This document shows positions 35,807 through 45,965 of a DNA stretch of 64,000 nucleotides, piece by piece. The position numbers and the translations under genes were made by a program. The stretch comes from Rhinopithecus roxellana. Lineage: Eukaryota; Chordata; Mammalia; Primates; Cercopithecidae. The notes below the pieces were generated by a model. The model was not told the DNA's origin. It saw nothing but the letters and a program-made list of their open reading frames with translations, and searched no databases. Position 1 is the first letter of the stretch, and the number at the start of each line of letters is the position of its first letter. The DNA is taken from positions 84,079,444-84,143,443 of the forward strand of contig NC_044558.1 in the NCBI RefSeq assembly GCF_007565055.1, written 5' to 3'.

Positions 35807-35961
35807 GAAAGAAACCCATACCCTTTAGCTGTTGTCTCTATCTCCCCTCCTCGCTTCTTCCCCAGCCCTAGGCAACTCATCTACTTTCTGTCCCTATAGA
35901 CGTCTCCTGCCCGGGACATTTCACATGAGTTGAATCATATAATAAATGCTCTCTTAGACTT

Positions 35962-36285
35962 GTTTTTATTTTATTTTAGTATTATTATTATTATTATTAT
36001 TTGAGACAGGGCCTTGCTCTGTCGCCCAGGTTGGAGTGCAGTGGCGCATTCATGGCTCACTGCAGCCTCCACCTCCCAGGCTCGAGTGATCCTCCCATCT
36101 CAGCCTCCCAAGTAGCTGGGACTACAAGTGCACATCATCACACCCAGCTAATTTGTGTAGTTTTTGTAGAGATGGGGTTTCGCTATGTTTCTCAGGCTGG
36201 TCTCAAACTCCTGGGCTCAAGCAATCCACCCACCTAGGCCCCCCAGAGTTTAGGGATTACAGGTGTGAACCACTGCACCCAGGCT
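35962..36285 (-). mobile_element. AluJ-like, antisense
   Basis: An ATT-repeat head, GAGACAGGGCCTTGCTC, end CACTGCACCCAGGC. Confidence 0.9.
35977..36002 (+). repeat. ATT microsatellite
   Basis: Eight ATT units in the head of an antisense Alu. Confidence 0.85.
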
Positions 36286-36317
36286 CGACTTATTTTTAGA
36301 CATTAAAAAGTAAAGTG

Positions 36318-36514
36318 CCAGGTACCAGCCTGGGCAGTATAGTGAGACCTCATCTCTACAAATAAAGCTTAAAAAAAACTAGCTGAGTGTGGTGGGCGCC
36401 CCAGCAGGAGGATCACTTGAATCCGGGAGGCAGAGGTTGCAACTAGCTGAGATAGTGCCACTACAGTCCAGCCTGGGCGACTGAGTGAGACTGTCTTTAT
36501 ATAAATAAATAAAG
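36318..36514 (+). mobile_element. Alu fragment, sense
   Basis: ACCAGCCTGGGCAGTATAG to TGAGTGAGACTGTC. Confidence 0.8.
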
Positions 36515-36625
36515 TGTCAGTATTCAGAGAGGTGAGGCAACCCATGTGGGTGTACACAACCGGGAAGGAGCAGGGTAGGGATCTGAACCTGCGTCCAGCA
36601 TGGCCTTTCCAGAGGCTGGAGGTAC
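36515..36625 (+). mobile_element. MIR-like remnant before exon
   Basis: TTCAGAGAGGTGAGGCAACC and GGGATCTGAACCTGCGTCC fit MIR. Confidence 0.5.
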
Positions 36626-36753
36626 TGACCGTTAGGATTGTCAGAGAAGCTGGATCTGTGGAGTAAAGGGGACTTTTGGCGAGTGGAGGTTCCAAAGACC
36701 TTGGCAGGGAGTTAGGCATCATCTCTGTCTCTCTTGCGACCCTTCCCCCACAG

Positions 36754-37226
36754 ATGCCCCGAGGAAGCCCAGCATAGACGGCTTCTCTTCGGATTCCTGG
36801 CTGGAGATGGAGGAGGAGGCCTGTGATCAGCAGCCTCAGGAGGAGGAGGAGAAGGACGAGGAGGGCGAGGGCAGGGACAGGGCACCCAAACCGCCCACCG
36901 ATGGCTCCGCTTCACCCACCAGCATGCCTTCTGAGGACCAGGAGGCCCTCGGGAAGAAGCCCAAAGCACCTGCCCTGCGGTTCCTCAAAAGGACTTTGTC
37001 TAACGAGTCAGAGGAGAGCGTGAAGTCCACCACGTTGCCCGTAGACTACCCCAAGACCCCCACTGGCTCTCCCGCCACGGAGGTCTCTACTAAATGGACC
37101 CATCTCACCGAGTTTGAACTGAAGGGCCTGAAAGCTCTGGTGGAGAAACTGGAATCCCTCCCGGAGAACAAGAAGTGTGTTCCCGAGGGCATCGAGGACC
37201 CCCAGGCACTCCTGGAGGGTGTGAAG
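36754..37226 (+). CDS. KDM2B: KDM2B coding exon, acidic and Ser/Pro-rich linker
   Basis: The acceptor CAG is at 36751-36753 after a pyrimidine tract and the donor GTGGGC at 37227. This large exon (473 nt) completes an Asp codon and adds 157 codons. The N-terminal third is strongly acidic (EMEEEACDQQPQEEEEKDEE). The middle is Ser/Thr/Pro-rich with likely phosphosites (RFLKRTLSNESEESVKS). The end is a helical segment shared with KDM2A (LTEFELKGLKALVEKLESLP, then KKCVPEGIEDPQALLEGVK). The linker varies more between species than the JmjC core; Ala/Met near TDGSASPTSMPSED and Pro in STTLPVDYP appear to differ from human, judged from memory. Confidence 0.97.
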
Positions 37227-37433
37227 GTGGGCAGGAGTGGCATCTGGGGCTGGATGGCCGAGGAGGGCTGGGCAGGTCCTGTTCAGTGTGACAGGTGCAG
37301 CTCAGCTCATGGTGGCTCTGTGCAGATTGCTCTGAGCATTTGGGCGGGCGCCGGGAGAGGGCTTCTGGGGGCCTCAGTCCACAAAAGCCTATGTGGGGTG
37401 TCCAAGCAGAGGTGACCATTAAGAGCTGGAGAG

Positions 37434-37733
37434 GGTGGGTGTGGTGGCTCACACCTGTAATCCTAACACTTTGGGAGGCTGAAGTGGGCAGATCACTTGA
37501 AGTCAGGAGTTCAAGACCAGCCTGGCCAACATGGTGAAACCCTGTCTCTACTTAAAAAAAAAAAAAAAAGAAAACTTAGCCAGGCATGGTGGCACATGCC
37601 TGTAATCCCAGCTACTTGGGAGGCTGAGGCAGAAGAATTGCTTGAACCTGGGAGGTAGAGGTTGCAGTGAGCTGAGATTGTACCACTGCACTCCAGCCTG
37701 GGCAACAGAGCGAGACTGTGTCTCAAAAAAACA
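37434..37733 (+). mobile_element. Alu, sense
   Basis: GGGTGTGGTGGCTCACACC to an A-tail; AAGAGCTGGAGAGG-like sequence on both sides. It starts 208 bp after the exon donor. Confidence 0.92.
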
Positions 37734-38014
37734 AAAGAGCTGTAGAGGACCCCATTTTGGAAGGTCACTCTGTGGCTGACGAGTTTTCTTCTCAGAACTT
37801 ATTGGAAACCTGAGGCCCCACCAGCAGGTGTGACATGTGCGGCAGTTGCTATCACCGGGTCTGAGAGACAGACCCCTCCAGCCTTGTCAGGAAGCCTCGC
37901 TGTCCTGGGACAGCGTTCTTGGAGCATGCATCAGTTTCACATGAGCAGGCTGTGCATCCCCACAGTCCTTGACATGGCCAACTAATGCGGGCACTATGTA
38001 GCTGCGTGCGATTT

Positions 38015-38115
38015 GGAAGTCTTCATTATGATGTGCGTTTAATGGATGAGGAAGTAGGCTCAGAGAGGGTAAGGGGCATGCCTGAGGTTACAGAGCAGGT
38101 GGATGGTGGAGCTGG
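38015..38115 (+). mobile_element. MIR remnant
   Basis: GGATGAGGAAGTAGGCTCAG followed by AGAGGGTAAGGGGCATGCC is a MIR core. Confidence 0.7.
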
Positions 38116-38415
38116 CATGAGGACTCGGGGGTGACTGCAGAGCTTCTGTGTGTCTGCCACTGCGTAGAACTGCCTCTTGTCTCAGCATTAGTCAGGCTTT
38201 TTGGTTGAGGCCTCAGAGGCATTTGGGCGTCCTTCTCCAATGTCTGATGCCCAAGGGAAGCCAGCTAGCTGTCTCCTGGGGTTGGAAACTGAATTTAAGT
38301 TTCTTCTTCAGTGACTGTGAAGTACTCAGGATTGGTAGTTCATTTGTTCATTGTATTCACTTAGGAACCCTTGTGTTGGGCCTGGGATATAGATATATTA
38401 AGATTCACTGGGTGC

Positions 38416-38706
38416 GGACCGGTCATGGTGGCTCAGGCCTGTAATCCCAGCACTTTGGGAGGCTGAGGCAGATGGATCATTTGAGGCCAGGAGTTTGAGC
38501 CCAGCCTGGCCAACATAGGGAGACCCCATCTCTACAAAAACTAAAAAATTTACCCAGGCATGGTGGCTTGTGCCTGTAGTCCAGCTACTCTGGAGGCTGA
38601 GGAGAGAGGATTGCTTGACTCCAGGAGGTCACTGCTGTAGGAAGCCATGGTCTCACCACTGCACTCCAGCCTGGACAACAGAGCAAGACCCTGCCTGAAA
38701 AAAACC
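38416..38706 (+). mobile_element. Alu, sense
   Basis: GGTCATGGTGGCTCAGGCC to CAAGACCCTGCCTGAAA. Confidence 0.9.
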
Positions 38707-38760
38707 CAAAACAACCATACTAATCTGAAGAAGAAATGTCTTTCCATGCTTTTGGAAAGC

Positions 38761-39082
38761 CTTTTTTACTTTATTTATTTATTTTTTTTACTATTGAGAC
38801 AGACAGGGTGTTACTCTGTTGCACAGGCTGGAATGCAGTGACGCGAGTTTGGCTCGCTGCAGCCTCAACCTCTGAGGCTCAAGTGATCCTCCTGCCTCAG
38901 CCTCCTAAGTAGCTGGGACTACAGGTGCATGCCACCATGGTCAGCTAATTTTTTATTTTTTTGTAGAGATGGGGTCTCACCACATTGCCCAGGCTGGTCT
39001 CAAACTACTGGGCTCAAGTGATCCTCCCACTTCAGCTTCCGAAGGTGCTGGGATTACAGGCATGAGCCACTGTGCCTGGCCT
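38761..39082 (-). mobile_element. AluJ-like, antisense
   Basis: TTTA-rich head to CACTGTGCCTGGCC. Confidence 0.9.
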
Positions 39083-39434
39083 AGCCTATTTTTGCCTTTA
39101 AAAGCATCTTTGTCTCTCTGATCTATTTCTGTGTGGTGTTGCTGGTTCTGGGAACAGATGTCGTCCTAGGGATGAAACTTGACTCCTCCTATCCCTCGCC
39201 TCTACCTACCTGATTGGCCTGAGGCTGGACTTACCCTAGACCCTTTGATGATGTAGAGGAGGCCTGAGGTAGGGGTTAGAAAAAATGCAAGCAGCCCAGA
39301 CGTCGTCCTTCCTCACAGGGGAATCACTGGCAGCTCGTGATAATATGAAATGAGGCATCTCAATGACTTGGTGCTGTTGGGGGTGTTTTTCTAGTACAAA
39401 CACATTGAAACCTTCCATCAACCCTTTGGAGTAC

Positions 39435-39725
39435 TTTTTTTTTGAGACGGAGTCTTGCTCTGTTGCCCAAGCTGGAGTGCAGTGGCGCAATCTCTGCTCA
39501 CTGCAACCTCTGCCTCCCGGGTTCAAGCGATTCTCCTGCCTCAGCCTCTCGAGTAGCTGGGATTACAGGTGCCTGCCACCATGCCTGGCTAATTTTTATA
39601 TTTTTAGTAGAGACGGGGTTTCACCATGTTGGCCAGGCTGGTCTTGAACTCCTGACCTCATGATCTGCCCCCTCCTCAGCCTCCCAAAGTGTTGGGATTA
39701 TAGGCGTGAGCCACCGTGCCCAGCC
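39435..39725 (-). mobile_element. AluS/Y-like, antisense, in MIR
   Basis: GAGACGGAGTCTTGCTC to CACCGTGCCCAGCC; AGTACTTT on both sides. Confidence 0.92.
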
Positions 39726-39850
39726 TTGTAGTACTTTGACTATCCCTATTTTACAGATAAGTAAATTGAGGTACAGAGAGGTTAAGTAACTTACTCTAGG
39801 GTCTGGTTGCTGTTCAGTGGGAGAGTCTACGCGCCACTCTTGGTGGCTGT
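39726..39850 (+). mobile_element. MIR remnant
   Basis: TATTTTACAGATAAGTAAAT followed by TGAGGTACAGAGAGGTTAAG is a MIR core. Confidence 0.75.
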
Positions 39851-40088
39851 AGAAAAAGTGATTTTCTTCTTCTCAAGAGGCAATCCCAAATTTAGGGAGA
39901 AGATATTGAGGTGATTGTGTGGGTTTTATTTACAAATCATGCAACCTGGGATGAAAGCTGCAAATCTGCAGCCCCTGGGCAAACCCAGCCTCCGGGCATT
40001 GCATCTGGCCTGCACAGGATTAAATGGATTTTTGTAATTAGTTCCCAACGTTAAACAAATCTGGAGCCTCTTATAAAATATCCTGGCT

Positions 40089-40393
40089 TGGCCAGGCATG
40101 GTGGCTCACGCCTGTAATTGCAGCACTTTGGCAGGCCAAGGTGGGCGGATCAGTTGAGGTCAGGAGTTTGAGACCAGCCTGGCCAACATGGTGAAACCCT
40201 GTCTCTACCAAAAAAATACAAAAATTAGCTGGGGTGTGGTGGCACACACCTGTAATCCCAGATACTAGGGAGGCTGGGGTGGGAGAATCACTTGAACCTA
40301 GGAGGCAGGGGTTGCAGTGAGCCGAGATTGCACCACTGCACTCCAGCCTGGGCAACACAGTGAGACTCTGTCTCTAAAGAAATAAATAAAAAT
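40089..40393 (+). mobile_element. Alu, sense
   Basis: GGCCAGGCATGGTGGCTC to an AAAT-rich tail; AAATATCCT on both sides. Confidence 0.92.
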
Positions 40394-40526
40394 GAAATAT
40401 CCTAGGTCTCCTGGCTCATGTTCCTGAACAGCTACAATCAGCAGGAAGTAATTAGCAGCAGACCCCATATGCTCCAGTCCCTACCACTGAACTCCCCTCT
40501 GCCTCCCTGAGTGTCACTAGTTTTTC

Positions 40527-40742
40527 TTTTTTTTTCTTTTTTTTGAGACAGAGTCTTGCTCTGTCGCCCAGGCTGAAGTGCAGTGACGTGATCTCGGTTC
40601 ACTGCAACCTCTGCCTCCTGGGTTCAAGGGATTGTCCTACCCCTGCCTCCTGAGTAGCTGGGGCCATAGGCATGCTACCATACCTGGCTAATTGTTCTGT
40701 AATTTTTGTAGAGATGGGGTCTCCCATGTTGCCCAGGCTGTC
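40527..40742 (-). mobile_element. Alu, antisense, truncated
   Basis: T-rich head to CATGTTGCCCAGGCTG. Confidence 0.85.
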
Positions 40743-41036
40743 TTTTTCATATAACCTAGTCACTTAGCTCGTTTATTGAACTTACCTGTCTTTAGAGATG
40801 TTTAGTTGAGCCTTGTCTAATGAGGCTGTTTTCAGGCTGAAGAGCTTGTTAATTAGGTGGGCAGGCCTCCTGAGGGTCCCGTGAACACTGGGGCCGCTGC
40901 TAGTGTCTCTAAATGTTGTGTGGTCAGGTGCTTGCCGGGGGCCGTGGGTGCTGTCACCTCATCCAGAGCAGGAGAGTTTCTGATTGGTTTGACAGGCATC
41001 AGCCCTTCACTCTCCCTGGAGACCCAGAAAAGATTT

Positions 41037-41309
41037 TGAGGCCTAGTGCAGTGGCTTATACCTGTAATCTTAACATTTTAGAAGGCCGATCACATGAGCC
41101 CAGGACTTTGAGACCAGTCTGGGCAACATAGTGAGACCCCATCTGTACAAAAACAAAAGTTAGCCAGGTGTGGTGGTGCACGCCTGAGGCAGGAGGATCA
41201 CTTGAGCCCAGGAGTTCCAGGCTGCAGTGAGCCGAGTGTGCCACTGCACTCCAGCCTGGGAGACAGAACAAGACCATGTCTCAAAAAAATAAAAAAACAA
41301 ACAAACAAA
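41037..41309 (+). mobile_element. AluJ-like, sense
   Basis: GCCTAGTGCAGTGGCTTATACC to a CAAA tail. Its last 48 bases are part of the inverted duplication. Confidence 0.88.
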
Positions 41310-41457
41310 CCCGATTATGAACCCAGTACTGACTTTCAGGTTGGGAGTGCTGCCACAGAGGTGGCCACCTGTTCTCCCCAGCTGTACGCTCCGTTTCCTT
41401 GTTCTCGCTTTTCTGTTGTTGGGGGATTCTTTTGCTTTGGCCAAGAAATAAAAAACA
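41262..41457 (+). repeat. Inverted duplication, copy 1 (196 bp)
   Basis: From GACAGAACAAGACC in the tail of a sense Alu to GAAATAAAAAACA in unique DNA. It matches the reverse complement of 42626-42821 over all 196 positions with two mismatches (41276 and the base in GATTATGAAC) and no indel. Its outer flanks do not match. This copy probably is the source, because the Alu here runs into its own A-rich tail and unique sequence without a break. Confidence 0.93.
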
Positions 41458-41757
41458 GCTCAGGAATATGGGTCTGAGACAATTCAAAGCTGATGCCCAG
41501 CTCCCCCACTGCCATTGAGGGATTCATGTTTCTGGGCTGTGGTGGTTTCTGCTTGATGACTGACCTGCTAGGATCTTTGGCTTGTGTTCCAGGAAGAGGG
41601 ACTCTCTCCTGGGACCTCAGAGGCTGCTGCTTGTGGTGGCTCAGGGTGACTAGTGCCCTTGTGATTGGAGTCAGCTCCCAGTTCAACTCCGTCCCTAGAC
41701 GGCTAGGCTTTGGCTTATACTAAAAACCAGTTGTTCTTTCATTTGTGTGATTTTGTT

Positions 41758-41990
41758 GTTTTTACATTTTGAGACAGTCTTACTCTGTCACCAAAGCTAG
41801 AGTGCAGTGGCATGATCACAGCTCATTGCAGCCTCGACCTCCTGGGCTTAGATGGTCCTCCCACCTCAGCCTCTCCTGTATCTGGGACTATAGGTGTGCA
41901 TGACCACGTCTGGCTAATTTTTATATTTTTTGTAGAGACGGAGGTCTCACTGTGTTGTCCAGTCTCATCTTGAACCCCTGGGCTCAGGTG
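41758..41990 (-). mobile_element. Alu, antisense, truncated
   Basis: TTTTGAGACAGTCTTACTC to CTGGGCTCAGGTGG. Confidence 0.85.
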
Positions 41991-42007
41991 GTTGGACAGC
42001 CTTGTGT

Positions 42008-42600
42008 GACGTATGTTTTAAATTGTGGTAAGACACACATTGCAAAACTTACCATTTTAACCATGTTAAAGTGTCCAAATCAGTGGCCTTAGGTACAGTC
42101 ACAATTTTGGCTGTTTTTTTTTTGTTTGTTTTGTTTTGTTTTTCTTTTTTGAGACACAGCCTCACTCTGTTGCCCAGGCTGGAGTGCAGTGGTATGATCT
42201 CAGCTTACTGCAACCTCTGCCTCCTGGATTCAAATGATTCTCATGCCTCAGCCTCCCGAGTAGCTGGAATTACAGGCATGTGCCATCACACCTGGCTAAT
42301 TTTTATATTTTTAGTAGAGATGGGGTTTCATTATATTGGCCACGCTGGTCTTCAACTCTTGGCCTCAGGTAATCATCTTGGCTTGGCCTCCCGAAGTGCT
42401 GGGATTGCAGGCATGAGCCACTGTGCCCGGCCAACAATTCTCAATCGTGTGCAACCACTACCACTATCTTATTCCAGAACCTTTTTATCACTGCAGACAA
42501 TCCCGTACCTAAGAGCTGCCACGTCCCATACCCTCTTCACTGCGAATCTGCTTTCTGTCCTGTGGATTTACTTATTCTAGATATTTCATTGTAATGTAGG
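42008..42600 (-). mobile_element. Old L1 (L1M) split by an Alu
   Basis: Pieces 42008-42113 (ACTTACCATTTTAACC) and 42433-42600 (GTGCAACCACTACCACTATC, TTATTCCAGAACC, CTTTCTGTCCTGTGGAT). Confidence 0.82.
42114..42432 (-). mobile_element. Alu, antisense, in L1
   Basis: GAGACACAGCCTCACTC to CACTGTGCCCGGCC. Confidence 0.92.
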
Positions 42601-42625
42601 TTTTGGTTTGTTTTTGAGATGAGGG

Positions 42626-42821
42626 TGTTTTTTATTTCTTGGCCAAAGCAAAAGAATCCCCCAACAACAGAAAAGCGAGAACAAGGAAACGGAGCGTACA
42701 GCTGGGGAGAACAGGTGGCCACCTCTGTGGCAGCACTCCCAACCTGAAAGTCAGTACTGGGTTCAAAATCGGGTTTGTTTGTTTGTTTTTTTATTTTTTT
42801 GAGACAGGGTCTTGTTCTGTC
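42626..42821 (-). repeat. Inverted duplication, copy 2 (196 bp)
   Basis: The reverse complement of 41262-41457 at about 99 percent identity, 1168 bp away. Just upstream, 42611-42625 (TTTTTGAGATGAGGG) looks like the start of an antisense Alu that is cut off; a second Alu start occurs inside the copy at 42795-42815. That is what would be expected if the segment was inserted into the head of an existing antisense Alu. Confidence 0.93.
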
Positions 42822-42995
42822 ACCGAGCCTGGAGTACAGTGGCACAGTCATAGCTTACTGCAGCTTCAACCCCCGAGGCTCAAGCAATCCTCCCATCTCA
42901 GCCTCCTAAGTAGCTGGGACTACAGGCATATGCCACTACTCCCAGCTAATTTTTTAATTATTTGTAGAGACTACATCTTGCTATGTTGCTTATGC
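42791..42995 (-). mobile_element. Alu, antisense, partly overwritten by duplication
   Basis: Body from GAGACAGGGTCTTGTTC to CTTGCTATGTTGC; its first 31 bases belong to duplication copy 2. Confidence 0.85.
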
Positions 42996-43218
42996 CTATA
43001 ATGCCAGCACTTTGGGAGACTGAGGCAGGAGGATTGGTTGAGCTCAGGAGTTTGAGACCGACTTTGGCAACATAACAAGATCCTATCTCTATAAAAAAAT
43101 AAAAAATTAGCCAGGTATAGTGGCGTGCACCTCTACCTGGGAGACTGTATAGTCTTAGAGGGCTGAGGCAGGAGGATCATTTGAGCCCAGGAGGTGGAGG
43201 CTACAGTGAGCTGCGACA
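42990..43218 (+). mobile_element. Alu, truncated, sense
   Basis: TATGCCTATAATGCCAGCAC to CTACAGTGAGCTGCGAC. Confidence 0.85.
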
Positions 43219-43309
43219 AATGAGAAATAAATATAGTCACTTACTGTGATGGAGGTGCCAAGATACTGGCCTGTATGAGATGGGAAGGACAAGAACTCAG
43301 GACGCAGGA

Positions 43310-43445
43310 GACCCTGGAGTTCAAGTTTGGTTTCTGCTCTGAGCTACTTGCTGTGTGGCCTCGGGCAAGCCAGTCCACTTTTCTGTTTACCTGTATGTAA
43401 AATGAGGATGTGCTTTGTCCTCCTGGGGACCAGATTCTGTGATTC
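43310..43445 (-). mobile_element. MIR remnant
   Basis: AGCTACTTGCTGTGTGGCC and CTGTATGTAAAATGAGGATG are reverse MIR phrases. Confidence 0.75.
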
Positions 43446-43693
43446 TTTGGCCATTCTGAAACGCTTACCCTTCAGTGAAACTGCAGTGTCCTCACTGTGA
43501 TAAGGGCATAACAGCGGAGACCTATGTCATTGAATTACTTTAAGGAACAATGAAGCCATGAACATAGGTTGCAGCCAAAGGTGAGTCAGACTGGCTTTGG
43601 CCAGCTACCCACACTTCCCCTGCCCTTTCTCTTTCCTTCCCCCTTCTCACCTCTCAGCAGCCCCCTCATACCCCCTCCAAGTTAAAGATTGCT

Positions 43694-43990
43694 GCTTAGG
43701 CTCGGCACAGTGACTCACATCTGTAGTCCCAGCCCTTTGGGAGGCCAAAGTGGGAGGGTGGCTGGAGCTCAGGAGTTTGAGGCCACCCTGGGCAACATAG
43801 TGAGACCCCGACTCTACAAAAACAAAACAAAACAAAAGGAACAAAAAATTAGCCAGGTGTAGTGGCATGCGCCTGTGGCCCCAGCTACTTGAAAGTCTGA
43901 TGCAGGAGGATTTACTGAGCCTAGGAGTTTGAGGCTGCAGTGAGCTGTGATCACACTCCAGCCCTGGTGACAGAGTGAGACCCTGTCTCA
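43694..43990 (+). mobile_element. AluJ-like, sense
   Basis: GCTCGGCACAGTGACTCAC to GACAGAGTGAGACCCTGTC. Confidence 0.9.
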
Positions 43991-44217
43991 GCTCACTGCA
44001 ACCTTCACCTCCCAGGTTCAAGTGATTCTCCTGCCTCAGACTCCCAAGTAGCTGGGATTACAGGCATGCGCCACCACGCCCAGCTAATTCTTGTATTTTA
44101 GTAGAGGCAGGGTTTCGCCATGTTGGCCAGGCTAGTCTTGAACTCCTGGCCTCAAGCGATCTGCCTTTCTCGGCCTCCCAAAGTGCTGGGATTACAGGTG
44201 TGAACCACTGTGTGGCC
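43991..44217 (-). mobile_element. Alu, antisense, head missing, fused to previous
   Basis: It begins at CAGCTCACTGCAACC directly after CCCTGTCT of the sense Alu, with no A-tail, T-head or spacer between. It ends at CACTGTGTGGCC. Confidence 0.88.
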
Positions 44218-44631
44218 AGGTGTTCTTTGAAGACCAAAAGTTCTGCATCAGACCGAAATCCCTGTGCCATCTGTTAACCAAGCTGAATGCTCTTGGGGAA
44301 TGCAGTACTTGGAATACAGCGTCGTGGTCATGAGGACTCAGTGAGGTGACACCTTTAGCACAGGGCCTTTAATAACTCAGCAAACTAGAGCCAAAAATTT
44401 CAGACATCATAGAATGAAAACAGGCTGGTGCAGGGTCAAATGTGCCAGCCTGTGAAACCCATGACTGTGGAAGGTGTTCACAGCTTTTTTCTCTTGGGGT
44501 TGTCAGTTCCCACCTGGAACGCATCTGCTTGTTGACGCGGCCTCTCCTGGGTCTTACTGACTTGTGAACAGTGAGGTGAAAAGCCCAGATGACCAGCGTG
44601 GTTGGCTTTTAAAAATCATCACACTCTTGGC

Positions 44632-44940
44632 TAGGCACGGTGGCTCACGCCTATAATCTCAGCACTTTGGGAGGCCAGTGTGGGCGGATCAGGAGGTCAG
44701 AAGTTCAAGACCAGCCTGGTCAACATGGTGAAACCCCGTCTCTACTAAAAATATAAAAAAATTAGGTAGGCGTGGTGGTGCGCACCTGTTATCCCAGTTA
44801 CTCTGGAGGCTGAGACAGGAGAATCACTTGAACCTGGGAGGCGGAGGTTGCAGTGAGCTGAGTTCGTGCCACTGCACTCCAGCCTGGGCGACAGAGCAAG
44901 ACTCTGTCTCCAATAAATAAATAAATAAATAAAATAAAAA
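44632..44940 (+). mobile_element. Alu, sense
   Basis: GGCTAGGCACGGTGGCTC to an AAAT-repeat tail. Confidence 0.92.
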
Positions 44941-45560
44941 ACCCAGTATGTTATTTAATAGTCCTGGGGGTCAGAAGTCAGAACTAAAAGAGTCAGCAGG
45001 GCTGTGCTTGCTCCAAAGTCTCTAGAAGAGAATCCTTCCGGGCCTCCTCCAGTTTCTGGCAGCTTCTGGTGTTCCCTGGCTGTGGCTGCATCACTCCAGT
45101 CTCTGCCTTCATTTTCTTGTGGATTTCTTCTTTGTGTCTCTGTCCAGATCTCTCTTATCATAAAGACACTAGACATTGGATTTAGGGTCTACCCTAAATT
45201 CAGGATTATTTCACCTTGAAAAAAAAATTTTTTTTTGAGACGGAATCTTGCTGTTGCCCAGGCTGGAGTTCAATGGTGTGATATCGCCTCACCACAACCC
45301 CTGTTTCCTGGGTTCAAGCAATTCTCCGGCCTCATCCTCCTGAGTAGCTGGGACTACGGGCATGTGCCACCATGCCTGGCTAACTTTCGTATTTTCAGTA
45401 GAGACAAACTCTCACCATGTTGGCCAGGCTGGTCTCGAACTCCTGGCCTCAAGTGATCCGCCCTCCTCGGCCTTCCAAAGTGCTGGGATTACAGGTGGGA
45501 GCCACGGTGCCCGACCTGAACACATATTTTTTGGGACACAATTCAAGCTACTTCAGCTGG
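44941..45560 (+). mobile_element. ERVL-MaLR LTR remnant (MLT1-like) split by Alu
   Basis: Pieces 44941-45226 (GTCCTGGGGGTCAGAAGTC, TTTGTGTCTCTGTCCAG) and 45517-45560 (ATTTTTTGGGACACAATTCA). Confidence 0.6.
45227..45516 (-). mobile_element. Alu, antisense, in LTR
   Basis: GAGACGGAATCTTGCTG to CACGGTGCCCGACC. Confidence 0.9.
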
Positions 45561-45965
45561 GTTTTCACAGACGGTTGGGCTGAGATGGAGGGAGGGTACT
45601 TAAGAGACCCCAGGTACATTGGCGCCTGGCGGGTCTCTTTCCCCGTAGAAGGGGTCACCCCGAGGATGCTGGTTCCCCAGAGCAGGAGTTCCCCAAGCCG
45701 CACCTCCCTTGTCGGCCGTTGGATGGCGATTCTTCCCTAATGCCTGCCTTAATTTCACAGTGGGCTATTTTTAGTCACGGCATGGAGGGAGTTTGTGATT
45801 ATTAAAGCCCCAGCCTAGGGAGCAGTGGGACCCGAATCCGTTGTTAACTAATTAAACTCTTTGAGACAAGTTGGCATAAGGGGCCGCCCAGGCCCAGCCA
45901 TCCCTTATCTGTGGTTATCTCGTGAGGTCCAGTATGGGGCAGTTTCCAGCAGAAAGGGGCCCCAA

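Larger units (their letters stand above)
34885..35960 (-). mobile_element. Old L1 (L1M/L1ME) split by three Alus
   Basis: Pieces 34885-35043 (TTGGGATATAGTTCCTG, TTTTCATCACCGCGAAAAG) and 35807-35960 (AACCCATACCCTTTAGC, ACATTTCACATGAGTTG) are one reverse L1 3' region. Confidence 0.8.
33401..36753 (+). other. KDM2B: KDM2B intron, 3.4 kb
   Basis: A phase-1 intron. 33401-34884 is unique sequence with a T-run at 34123-34143. The rest is an antisense old L1 split by three sense Alus, then an antisense Alu, a sense Alu fragment and a MIR-like piece before the acceptor. Confidence 0.85.

Noticed and set aside
35137..35880. Several 60-200 codon frames with phrases such as GVQWPDLSSLQAPPPGF
   Set aside because: These are the usual translations of antisense Alu sequence and occur throughout the window.
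41160..43001. Two matching short proteins starting MAKAKESPNNRKARTRKR in opposite directions
   Set aside because: The match is explained by the inverted DNA duplication. The frames run into Alu sequence and contain no known domain, so I do not call a gene family.
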